Below, piece by piece: positions 23,286-30,559 of a stretch of 41,210 nucleotides of DNA. The translations under genes and the position numbers were made by a program. The DNA lies in IMG/VR virus record IMGVR_UViG_3300007522_000028, positions 1-41,210 of that record; one strand, written 5' to 3'. Numbering within the stretch: position 1 is the first letter of the stretch; the number at the start of each line of letters is the position of its first letter. The DNA is from a virus. The notes beneath the pieces were generated by a model that saw only the letters and a list, made by a program, of their open reading frames with translations, was not told the DNA's origin and ran no database searches.

Positions 23286-23750
23286 TTATCCATCATATCC
23301 TCCTTCAATTGAGAAGATACTTTCAATTCTTGATCCTAGATCAATTGAAAATTGATCGTCCGTTTTAGATGTTATGATAAGGGTTCTAGTATCATAATCA
23401 TCATAGTTTTGTCCCCAGTTACTTAGCTGTTCTATTTCTCCAGATATCATTTTATTGAATATCTCCTTTGCTAATGCATTCTTAACAGTGTAGTCTTTTC
23501 CTTCTAGTTCTTCTTCTGAATAATATTCTTCAAGGTTTCCATAAATTTTATCACATTCAGAATCAAAATCCGCTTGAATTTTAAATTCAAATACATCATC
23601 TGCTAATTTATCTGAGCTTGCTGCTTTTAGTAAATCGTCAACTAGTTCGTTTGCGAACTTTATTGAATTATCATGACATCCTACATAAACTGAAGTAGAA
23701 CTATTTGTGATTACATCAATAAAACTGTGGATTGGTATTATAATTTGCAT
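23286..23750 (-). CDS. DVITNSST-motif paralogue C
   Basis: 154 residues. IHSFIDVITNSSTSVYVGCHD is the diverged third copy of the motif; the body is acidic and helix-rich. It is the first of the three paralogues and has a candidate promoter just upstream (AACTTT, 14 nt, TATAAT ending 20 nt before the ATG). With the other two and the radical SAM gene it forms one unit. Function is unknown. Confidence 0.7.
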   Translation of the reverse strand: MQIIIPIHSFIDVITNSSTSVYVGCHDNSIKFANELVDDLLKAASSDKLADDVFEFKIQADFDSECDKIYGNLEEYYSEEELEGKDYTVKNALAKEIFNKMISGEIEQLSNWGQNYDDYDTRTLIITSKTDDQFSIDLGSRIESIFSIEGGYDG

Positions 23751-23770
23751 CGTAATTGATTATTTTACTT

Positions 23771-23796
23771 ATTATACCGCATTTATAAGTAAAGTT
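23771..23796 (-). promoter_or_regulatory. Putative early/middle promoter before the DVITNSST operon
   Basis: Minus strand: AACTTT (23796-23791), a 14-nt spacer, TATAAT (23776-23771), then 20 nt to the ATG at 23750. The same hexamers with the same spacer occur before uvsX (36971-36946). The spacer is shorter than the usual sigma-70 17 nt, so the upstream element may be an activator or Bacteroidota-type site. Confidence 0.4.
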
Positions 23797-24290
23797 TATG
23801 CTTCTGGATCTTCAATTACAATATTGTTATCAGAACGATATTTCATCTCCTGAATATAATACTTTCTATGTGTATGGTTTTCTGGTACGAAGTTAATTGA
23901 TGCGTTTACCCAGTTATCATTCATTTTTGAAAGAGAAGCTTCTCTATATTCACCCTTTTGATCTTTGCCGTATCCTGATCTTCCAATTTTTTCTCTAATC
24001 TCTTCAAATGTAAACATTTCATCTAGTGAAACAATCTCGACCTCAGTCCATATGGCAGGATGCAGTACAACTGAGCTTAATTCTAATGTTTCTTCATCTA
24101 CCGGGTGACAGAATGAATACATTCCATCAATATGATCAAAGAATATCAACTGACCTACTTTCATATCCACGTGAGCAATTGGAACATTAACTTCGGCAGA
24201 TTCTCCCTTTGATCTAGTATCGTCAGATTTTTCATTTTGAATAGGAGAGATCCTAACGTAAGATTCTCTAGGTACATCGTATAATTTCAT
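23796..24290 (-). CDS. Hypothetical protein, 164 residues
   Basis: Soluble, begins MKLYDVPRESYVRISPI and contains VDMKVGQLIFFDHIDGMYSFC, a beta-rich arrangement like small conserved phage proteins that I cannot name. The tail is charged. It is the first gene of the minus-strand block and diverges from the late gene at 24366 across 75 nt. Function is unknown. Confidence 0.6.
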   Translation of the reverse strand: MKLYDVPRESYVRISPIQNEKSDDTRSKGESAEVNVPIAHVDMKVGQLIFFDHIDGMYSFCHPVDEETLELSSVVLHPAIWTEVEIVSLDEMFTFEEIREKIGRSGYGKDQKGEYREASLSKMNDNWVNASINFVPENHTHRKYYIQEMKYRSDNNIVIEDPEA

Positions 24291-24336
24291 AATTTACAAT
24301 TTTAGATATTTTACTAAAATTTTACCCAACTTTATA

Positions 24337-24344
24337 GATAAATA
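24337..24344 (+). promoter_or_regulatory. T4-type late promoter, GATAAATA
   Basis: GATAAATA followed by ATAAAAAA, 21 nt before the ATG at 24366. Same extended motif and spacing as before the prohead protease gene. Confidence 0.65.
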
Positions 24345-24365
24345 ATAAAAAATAATCTGGATATC

Positions 24366-24596
24366 ATGAAGAAAAATCCTGTAATGAATTACAATTCTTT
24401 TATGTCAGCCTTTAAAGGCGCTGAAGGGAAATACTCGAAAAAAGCTAATATCGCTAACAAAGATGCTGGTGAAAAGAAAATTGACCAGGAATTAGCTGAA
24501 GATCAAGTTAAGGGTAACGGAACTGCTCCACTTGGTAAATTTACTAAAGAACATTTAGCTAAAACTACTAAGAAGAACATCGTTAACGAAAAATAA
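24366..24596 (+). CDS. Small basic late protein, 76 residues
   Basis: Lys-rich with an N-terminal MNYNSFMSAFKGAEGKYSKK and no hydrophobic segment. Size, charge and a late promoter are what would be expected of an internal head or DNA-associated protein, but there is no recognisable family. It is followed 9 nt later by another small basic gene. Confidence 0.6.
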   Translation: MKKNPVMNYNSFMSAFKGAEGKYSKKANIANKDAGEKKIDQELAEDQVKGNGTAPLGKFTKEHLAKTTKKNIVNEK

Positions 24597-24605
24597 TTAA
24601 CCACT

Positions 24606-24881
24606 GTGGATAAAGCATTTGAAAGCTTCGACGACTTTACTCTATTTGAGAAAAAGGGAGATTTAAAGAAACTAGTCGGTAAAAAAGAAAAAGAAGAATT
24701 AACAACTAACGATGCTAAGAAAATTGGTATTAAAGTTGCTAACATGGACGGTCTTGAAAAAAAGAAATACGTCGGAATAATCAACTTCTTAGGAGCATCA
24801 TGTGATATATATAATTCAATGTGGTCTAATTACGAAAGAACTAGAGATAGTAAAGAACGTAAAGAGAAGAAGAAAAAGTAA
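24606..24881 (+). CDS. Small basic late protein, 91 residues (GTG start)
   Basis: Starts at GTG 24606. Begins MDKAFESFDDFTLFEKKGDLKKLV and ends in a strongly basic tail (KERKEKKKK). The KKYVGIINFLGASCDIYNSM segment is mildly hydrophobic. Not recognised. It is in the same late transcript as the preceding gene and is followed by a hairpin. Confidence 0.55.
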   Translation: MDKAFESFDDFTLFEKKGDLKKLVGKKEKEELTTNDAKKIGIKVANMDGLEKKKYVGIINFLGASCDIYNSMWSNYERTRDSKERKEKKKK

Positions 24882-24896
24882 TTTTTAAAACATTAT

Positions 24897-24932
24897 AAAG
24901 GTGAGATCTGGTAAACATTTCTCACTTTTGTT
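24897..24932 (+). terminator. Probable terminator after the small late genes
   Basis: AAAGGTGAGA pairs with TCTCACTTTT (one G-T wobble) across a 13-nt loop, with the T tract forming part of the right arm. It lies 15 nt after the stop and before the tail tube promoter. It is weaker than the capsid terminator. Confidence 0.55.
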
Positions 24933-25003
24933 GTATTTGGAGTCCAGTGTTCTATATTTAATCATAAAGAAATCAAAATCGGAAAAACTTGATTGCTATA
25001 TCA

Positions 25004-25011
25004 AATAAATA
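25004..25011 (+). promoter_or_regulatory. T4-type late promoter, AATAAATA
   Basis: AATAAATA followed by ATTAAAA, 20 nt before the tail tube ATG at 25032. Same extended motif as the other late starts. Confidence 0.6.
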
Positions 25012-25031
25012 ATTAAAATAATCTAATTAAA

Positions 25032-25601
25032 ATGGCTGGATTACCACATTGGGATAACGCACGGGCTGCTAGAAATTATTATGAACCGATTTTTCAAAAT
25101 CAGTTTGAAGTTATTATCACTCCACCCGCTGCTATTACAGATAACGTTGATCTATTAGTAGAACAAATTTTATCAATAACGGGACTACCTGAGTTCTTTA
25201 CTTCAGGAAAAACGATACAAAATTACAAATTCGCTAAGCGTGCTTATGCTGAGGCAACTCCAAATGATACATTAACACATTTGGAGATTGAATTTGAAGT
25301 TAACCTTAACGAGGATAATAATATGTACGTTTATAACACATTAAGAGGATGGGCAGATTTAATCTACGATCCACTTACTGGTAGACAAGGATTAAAGAAG
25401 GATTATGTTGGAGAAATCGCAGTATTCATTTTTAATAAAGCAGGAGATATTTTTAGAGAGTTTAAATTCTCACCAGCGTTCTTAGAAGAACCGCTTAATC
25501 CAATTGACTTAACATACACAACAAACGATATTTACAGAATAAAAGCTAAGTTTGTTTGTGATACATTTAGAGAGACTAGAGTTGGTCAAATCGAAGTATA
25601 A
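25032..25601 (+). CDS. 19: Tail tube protein, T4 gp19-like
   Basis: 189 residues (T4 gp19 is 163). The N-terminus PHWDNARAARNYYEPIFQNQFEVIITPP, the middle FAKRAYAEATPNDTLTHLEIEFEVNLNED and the C-terminal LTYTTNDIYRIKAKFVCDTF fit the beta-barrel tube fold of contractile tails. It stacks as hexamers inside the sheath. It has its own late promoter and is followed by three probably co-transcribed genes. The sheath gene lies 15 kb away rather than adjacent as in T4. Confidence 0.85.
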   Translation: MAGLPHWDNARAARNYYEPIFQNQFEVIITPPAAITDNVDLLVEQILSITGLPEFFTSGKTIQNYKFAKRAYAEATPNDTLTHLEIEFEVNLNEDNNMYVYNTLRGWADLIYDPLTGRQGLKKDYVGEIAVFIFNKAGDIFREFKFSPAFLEEPLNPIDLTYTTNDIYRIKAKFVCDTFRETRVGQIEV

Positions 25602-25618
25602 AAAAATTATAAGTTATA

Positions 25619-26086
25619 ATGGAAATTTTTGATGTACATAGAAGAGACGTTTATAATTTTGATGATTATATGGATTTGAAGAAGCCAGGATTTGGTGGAC
25701 CTAGTTCTGGTAAATTATTAAAGGATGATAAAGGAAACTACGTGAATAAAGATCGTAAATTAGAAGAGTATCAAAGAACAGTAAAACGTCACGATGCTTT
25801 TGGAAATCAAGTATATGATCCTACATACAAAGCTATGGGAGGAGATATAGTTCATAAACAAGATAATAAAGGTAAGAACCCTTATGATTATCCAGATTCT
25901 TACGATGAAATGGGAATTCCTGTGGTTAATGTTGGGAATGCTGGAAAACCTTGTAAAACTAACGAAGGATTTTGTAATACTGACTTTTCAAGTTTTGTAT
26001 TAGAATCTGCAGTAATTAACGATGAAGAATCTAAAAAAGATTGTGATTGTGAAGATGATTGTGAATGTAATTACGAGAATAATTAA
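25619..26086 (+). CDS. Hypothetical late protein with Cys/Asp-rich C-terminus
   Basis: 155 residues, hydrophilic, with many Gly, Asp and Lys and probably largely disordered. The last residues form a striking cluster, KKDCDCEDDCECNYENN, preceded by CKTNEGFCN. The Cys/Asp mix suggests metal binding or disulfide cross-linking. It sits 17 nt after the tail tube gene and is presumably virion-associated. No family recognised. Confidence 0.6.
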   Translation: MEIFDVHRRDVYNFDDYMDLKKPGFGGPSSGKLLKDDKGNYVNKDRKLEEYQRTVKRHDAFGNQVYDPTYKAMGGDIVHKQDNKGKNPYDYPDSYDEMGIPVVNVGNAGKPCKTNEGFCNTDFSSFVLESAVINDEESKKDCDCEDDCECNYENN

Positions 26087-26088
26087 TC

Positions 26089-26448
26089 ATGGCAGACGCA
26101 AACGAAAACATATCTAAAAATGGTTGGTCTGAATATGGCCGATTAGTATTAGCAGAACTCCAGCGATTAAATCAGGGTCAAGATGATATGAAAAAAGATC
26201 TAGATTCTAAATTCATAGAGCTTAACAATAAGATATCTGCATTCAACTCTATGGAAAAAGAAATCCATGAATTAGGTGAATGGAAATCTCGTGTTATTGA
26301 CGTATGGTCAATCACTCAAATGCAACAATCAAAGGACGAATTATATAAACAAAAGGGACATTATCAAAGAATGATTGGTATTGTAATCGGAGTTCAAGTT
26401 ATATTCACGCTAATAATGGCATTCAAAGATCAAATATTTGGACACTAG
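26089..26448 (+). CDS. Coiled-coil protein with C-terminal membrane anchor
   Basis: 119 residues. Residues 18-60 are a charged, coiled-coil-like helix (LAELQRLNQGQDDMKKDLDSKFIELNNKI). One hydrophobic segment lies near the C-terminus (MIGIVIGVQVIFTLIMAF). It resembles in layout the small tail-anchored proteins found near phage tail or lysis genes, such as haemolysin XhlA-type proteins, but identity is not certain. It lies 2 nt after the Cys-rich gene and 2 nt before the PAS gene. Confidence 0.6.
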   Translation: MADANENISKNGWSEYGRLVLAELQRLNQGQDDMKKDLDSKFIELNNKISAFNSMEKEIHELGEWKSRVIDVWSITQMQQSKDELYKQKGHYQRMIGIVIGVQVIFTLIMAFKDQIFGH

Positions 26449-26450
26449 TA

Positions 26451-26888
26451 ATGAGTCAATTAAATAAGATAATAGAGATGACTGATACTTTAAGTAGAGT
26501 TGAGGCAAATCTAAAGGAAGAAATGGAAATTCTATCATTTGTTCTTGAATTATCAATGGATGGATATTGGGATGTTGATTTCACAACCGGATATGCTTAC
26601 TACAGCAATAAGTGGAAATCACTATTAGGATACGCAGACGAAGAACTTGAAAATAATGAAGATACTTGGAAGAAAGTAATTGATCCAGATCATATTAAAG
26701 TAGTCGAGGACAGTCTAAATGAACATTTTTCATCAAATGGAGATATACCATTTGATGTCAACGTAACATATTTACATAAGGATGGACATGGCGTATCTTT
26801 AAGATGTAGAGGAAAAGTAGTTACGTGGACAGAAGACGGATCTCAAATACGAATGGTAGGAACTCATCAGTTCATTAAAGTTGTGTAA
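26451..26888 (+). CDS. Single PAS-domain protein
   Basis: 145 residues. After a short helical lead (1-30), residues 31-143 form a complete PAS_3-type domain: LELSMDGYWDVDFTTG, YYSNKWKSLLGY, DTWKKVIDPDHIKVVEDSL, FDVNVTYLHKDGHGVSLRCRGKVV, and TEDGSQIRMVGTHQFI. No kinase, GGDEF or other output domain follows, so it could act by binding a host signalling protein, or be a structural domain. It is the last gene of the plus-strand late block and overlaps the convergent gene by 14 nt. The fold is clear; ligand and role are unknown. Confidence 0.82.
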   Translation: MSQLNKIIEMTDTLSRVEANLKEEMEILSFVLELSMDGYWDVDFTTGYAYYSNKWKSLLGYADEELENNEDTWKKVIDPDHIKVVEDSLNEHFSSNGDIPFDVNVTYLHKDGHGVSLRCRGKVVTWTEDGSQIRMVGTHQFIKVV

Positions 26889-27297
26889 TATCCAACTGTT
26901 TAATTCTTTCCAATCCTTCATTATCAAACTCTTTAGGCTCAATTAAATTATATTCAAATTGTATAGGGTGATACTCATCATTTATAAACTGAATTGCATT
27001 ATCAATTAGTGTAATTGATAGATTTGAATTCAGATATATAATATTCTTATATTTCTTATTTTTAATGTGAATGGCCTTATCCAATAGCTTTTTAATCTCA
27101 TAATTAATTAGGAATGATTGTACCTTATTTGGAACAATAAATTTTGAATCAAATTTATCCTTTATAATCTTATTGACATTTAAAATATAGTCCTCTTTTC
27201 CTTTCTTGGAATGAACCGTTGTGAAACTTCTAAATTCTCTTATGAAAATTATCTTTAGTTTTCTTATTTCTTCGATTTCTTCATATTCCTCAGCCAT
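26875..27297 (-). CDS. Hypothetical protein, 140 residues
   Basis: Lys- and Ile-rich, with an acidic start (MAEEYEEIEEIRKLKIIFIREF) and alternating helices and strands. No motif recognised. It is the last gene of the long minus-strand operon and its 3' end overlaps the PAS gene tail-to-tail by 14 nt. It is 1 nt from the dCMP deaminase gene. Confidence 0.5.
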   Translation of the reverse strand: MAEEYEEIEEIRKLKIIFIREFRSFTTVHSKKGKEDYILNVNKIIKDKFDSKFIVPNKVQSFLINYEIKKLLDKAIHIKNKKYKNIIYLNSNLSITLIDNAIQFINDEYHPIQFEYNLIEPKEFDNEGLERIKQLDITQL

Positions 27298-27298
27298 A

Positions 27299-27721
27299 TT
27301 AGTAATTTAATTGTTGTATTTGGATCCCTGCTTCTTTTAATATCAATAGACCCTTTGTATCTCTATACTCTTCTTTGTAGAATAGTTTTTTAATACCGGT
27401 TTGAATGATCAACTTAGAACACTCTGTGCACGGTGACAGTGTTACATATAAGGTAGATCCTTCTGCTGTCCCAGATGGATTCTTAGCAAGCTTTGTTATT
27501 GCATTAGCTTCTGCGTGAAGTACATACCAATTTGTATTTCCATCCATATCCTCACAATCATTGTTGAATCCGCTTGGAGTACCATTATATCCATCTGATA
27601 TAATCATTTGATCTTTTACAATCAATGCTCCTACTTTCTTACGATTGCAACATGAATTAACTGACCATTCGCTGGCCATCTTCAAGTACGATAAGTGTTT
27701 GTTGTGTTCTTTAATTGTCAT
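27299..27721 (-). CDS. cd: dCMP deaminase
   Basis: 140 residues. Converts dCMP to dUMP, feeding thymidylate synthase. Zinc motifs HAEA (H69, E71) and PCTEC (C98, C101), plus GYNGTPSGFNND and a CCNRKKVGALIV lead typical of phage and bacterial dCMP deaminases. T4 Cd is 193 residues; this shorter form matches other phage enzymes. It overlaps the small membrane gene by 4 nt. With thyA and the second TS-fold enzyme it controls the dCMP/dUMP/dTMP balance. Confidence 0.92.
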   Translation of the reverse strand: MTIKEHNKHLSYLKMASEWSVNSCCNRKKVGALIVKDQMIISDGYNGTPSGFNNDCEDMDGNTNWYVLHAEANAITKLAKNPSGTAEGSTLYVTLSPCTECSKLIIQTGIKKLFYKEEYRDTKGLLILKEAGIQIQQLNY

Positions 27722-27969
27722 TTTTTCTTTGTCATTGATGATATGAATGTCTCTATTCTAGACTTCGCATCTGGTTCATTACTAGTTTTTGCCTTCTTTG
27801 GCGTCGGTAATATACAAGCAGATATGATTATAATTCCAAGCCATTGTATATAGCTTATTTCAACTGAAAATAAATCAACTAGTATGTAATTATAAACAAT
27901 CGTGCATATCAAGGATAAGATTCCTTGGCTTATTGCCCATGGTATAGCGTTATTAAATATAAACTTCAT
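27718..27969 (-). CDS. Small membrane protein, two transmembrane segments
   Basis: 83 residues. Hydrophobic segments near 8-30 and 40-55, then a basic cytoplasmic-type tail (PKKAKTSNEPDAKSR...TKKK). It lies between the TS-fold enzyme (17-nt overlap) and dCMP deaminase (4-nt overlap). Could be an early inner-membrane protein; no family recognised. Confidence 0.55.
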   Translation of the reverse strand: MKFIFNNAIPWAISQGILSLICTIVYNYILVDLFSVEISYIQWLGIIIISACILPTPKKAKTSNEPDAKSRIETFISSMTKKK

Positions 27970-28831
27970 CTCTCATATTATTTTGGATCCAACTTATTAA
28001 TGCATCAGAAGATACTGGTGTCGGATCATTATAGTATTCTTCAAGAAAATGTAACACACTAGATGGTTTTCCGTTTTGACTTATTAAATTCTCATTTAAT
28101 TTAGGAAATTCAACAGGGGTCCATTTTTTACTAATCATATCTTTTACAAGATCAAAATGTCTCTCATATATATGATATGAATCAACACTATGAGTATATG
28201 ATCCCATTTCTAAATCTGGATAGTATTTATGTAAGTGACTTAATGCCTGTTGTTGAAGGACGGTAAAGAATGCAATATCAGTCGCCGTTCCGAGAATAGC
28301 ATCATTACTTCGCATATTGATTGTTAGAAATAATTTATTATCTCTAATATGAAATATTCCATACATAGTACATACAAAATCCTTATTTGTACTGTATTGA
28401 TGTTCCGGAAGATTAAAGTGCATAATTGCCTGTCTTGAATCCTTATCCGCAATTAGTGAATCTAATGCCCATTCATATTGTGTATGTCCAAACCTATTTT
28501 TATTTTTAAATAATAGATTTCCATATGATGAATTAACTGTTCCATCTTCATTTTGAATCTGCTTCCAAAATGCTGCGTATTTACTGATGAATTCTACATC
28601 ATTTCTTCCAAGAAAATACCAAAGTAATTCTGCGGCTACATACTTATTTTGAGATCCTCGTCTTTCATTTTCATACATAGAAAGTAGAGGATTTTTAATC
28701 TCAAGTGAAACTTGAAGATTCTCTTTAATCTTCATTCCTCTCGGTTTAGTTTCAAATTGTGGATTTAAATATAAATCATTTAAGCTTTGTGAATATACTT
28801 CAGCAAAGCTATCTCCAGAATAAATTCTCAT
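27953..28831 (-). CDS. Thymidylate-synthase-fold enzyme, probable dCMP hydroxymethylase
   Basis: 292 residues. ELLWYFLGRND, catalytic C154 in FVCTMYGIFHI, MRSNDAILG at 173-181 and HSVDSYHIYERH follow the TS family order. The key residue is D185 in GTATDIA: canonical TS has Asn here (N258 in the thyA gene of this window) to bind uracil, while T4 gp42 dCMP hydroxymethylase has Asp (D179, 31 residues after C148). Here the spacing C154 to D185 is also 31. It may therefore make 5-hydroxymethyl-dCMP for modified phage DNA. Gp1-type kinase, dCTPase and DNA glucosyltransferase are not in the window, so a diverged TS remains possible. Confidence 0.65.
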   Translation of the reverse strand: MRIYSGDSFAEVYSQSLNDLYLNPQFETKPRGMKIKENLQVSLEIKNPLLSMYENERRGSQNKYVAAELLWYFLGRNDVEFISKYAAFWKQIQNEDGTVNSSYGNLLFKNKNRFGHTQYEWALDSLIADKDSRQAIMHFNLPEHQYSTNKDFVCTMYGIFHIRDNKLFLTINMRSNDAILGTATDIAFFTVLQQQALSHLHKYYPDLEMGSYTHSVDSYHIYERHFDLVKDMISKKWTPVEFPKLNENLISQNGKPSSVLHFLEEYYNDPTPVSSDALISWIQNNMRDEVYI

Positions 28832-28849
28832 ATCTACACGTTTGTTATT

Positions 28850-30559
28850 TTATACCTTGCTTGACATCACTGGTTCTTTAATTTTGTTACTATTAGAGAC
28901 GATTTTCATCTCTGAAAAGTGATTAGGCATTGTGACTTCGATACGCTGATCAAAGAACTCCTCGGGCAGTGACTCGTGTGATACGACGAAGATCGTCATT
29001 TTATACTTATCTGCATATTCCCGAAGTATTTCAATAGCCATATAAACGTTTCTTTTATCTAGTCCACTGAATATTTCATCAAGGAACATTACGTTCATAT
29101 TATTATGTTTTAGTTTGATTAATTCAATGAATGATAGTAGAACTATTAAGTTCATTTTCTTTCTCTGTCCAGTTGATAAACTTTCAGGAGATATATCCAT
29201 TCCTAAATATCTAATGTTTGGATTAAATTCATTATCGAATTCGAAGTTAAATTTAAACTCTAATCTAGTTGATATTTCAGTTATTCTATTATTAAGTAGT
29301 GGAATAACTCTATCAATTAACACCCTTTTGATTCCTCTATCTGACAATATCTCATCTAGCATTCCAAATAACTCTAAATTATCAGAATATTCCTTTGAAT
29401 CTGTTTTAGACTGTTGAATGTCCTCTTCGATTGCTCGTATTATATTATTGATAGATTCCTCTTGTCCATCTGGTTTTTTAGTGTTGGCTGCATTCTGGAT
29501 CTCTACCTGTAGACTTTTAATACTTGCATTTATTTCATAAAATGCATCTTTTTCTACATCTTGATCTTTTGTTAGCTCTAATATTAGTTCTTTTACCTTT
29601 TCTTGGTTTCTGCCAATCTTTTCAAGTAATTCATTTTCTGCGAGTCTTTGTTCAGTGATAGAATTCTTTATTTGCAGTGCACTATCACCTGTAAGATCGC
29701 TTAAACAGTGGGGACATTGATTATTTTCAAATAATTTAAGCTTTCTATTGTAATCTGATATCTTAGCGTTGCTATCAGCTGATCTTTGACCGAATTCAGT
29801 AGCTTTTAGCTTAATTCCATCAATTTTAGATTTGATTTCAGTATATTTATCTTGTCTTTCTCCTAATGTTACTTGCTTAATTGATATTTCTTCGTTTATT
29901 TCTTTAGATCTATCTTCTACTGCTTCGTTCAGTTTCTCTCTAAGTTCAGTAAGCTGATTAATCGATTTTTCTAGTAAGATATTATTCTTATTGATCCCAC
30001 TGTCTAATATTTCTAGTTGTTTTTTATTTTCCTTTAGATCATCTTTGATATTTGTCTTCATATCAGTTAGAAGATCTATTCCAAACATTGGATCTACTAT
30101 CTTTCTTTTATCTGCAGCGCTTAAATTAACAAATGATTTGAAATCGTCAAATGATAGACTAATAGTGTTGCAAAATATCGGAAAATTTAATCCAAGTAAT
30201 TCATATTCTACAAAGTCATCCACCTTTCTCTTATCTGGAAGATTATAAGGAACATCATTAATTTTAATTGAGCTAAAGTTTGGATCTATTCCACGTTCAA
30301 TAACAACTCGATCTCCTTTTGAAGTTTCAAATTCATTATACGTATAACAATTCTTATTTCTCCAGTTTGGAATGTCTTTCATCTTACGAATAGCAGATTT
30401 TCCATATGCAGATACGGTTAATGCTTCTTTTATTGAACTCTTACCTGAGCCATTCTCTCCTTGAACGTGGACCAAAGTTGGCTCCGTATTGAAGGTGTAT
30501 TCTTGAACCATATTGCCATACGACAATAGATTCTTCCATCTCATTTTTACAAATTTCAT
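28850..30559 (-). CDS. 46: Recombination nuclease ATPase subunit, gp46-like (Rad50/SbcC)
   Basis: 569 residues (T4 gp46 is 560). Walker A GENGSGKS at 34-41, a long coiled coil broken by the zinc hook CPHC at 282-285, ABC signature SLSTGQRKKMN near 458 and Walker B VMFLDEIFSGLD near 490. Works with gp47 to resect DNA ends for recombination-dependent replication. The start overlaps the gp47 stop by 1 nt, so subunits are made in step. Confidence 0.95.
   Translation of the reverse strand: MKFVKMRWKNLLSYGNMVQEYTFNTEPTLVHVQGENGSGKSSIKEALTVSAYGKSAIRKMKDIPNWRNKNCYTYNEFETSKGDRVVIERGIDPNFSSIKINDVPYNLPDKRKVDDFVEYELLGLNFPIFCNTISLSFDDFKSFVNLSAADKRKIVDPMFGIDLLTDMKTNIKDDLKENKKQLEILDSGINKNNILLEKSINQLTELREKLNEAVEDRSKEINEEISIKQVTLGERQDKYTEIKSKIDGIKLKATEFGQRSADSNAKISDYNRKLKLFENNQCPHCLSDLTGDSALQIKNSITEQRLAENELLEKIGRNQEKVKELILELTKDQDVEKDAFYEINASIKSLQVEIQNAANTKKPDGQEESINNIIRAIEEDIQQSKTDSKEYSDNLELFGMLDEILSDRGIKRVLIDRVIPLLNNRITEISTRLEFKFNFEFDNEFNPNIRYLGMDISPESLSTGQRKKMNLIVLLSFIELIKLKHNNMNVMFLDEIFSGLDKRNVYMAIEILREYADKYKMTIFVVSHESLPEEFFDQRIEVTMPNHFSEMKIVSNSNKIKEPVMSSKV

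Noticed and set aside
22904-23326. Longer start for DVITNSST paralogue B at 23326
   Set aside because: It would overlap paralogue C by 41 nt and add 18 residues absent from the other two copies; the ATG at 23272 aligns with them.
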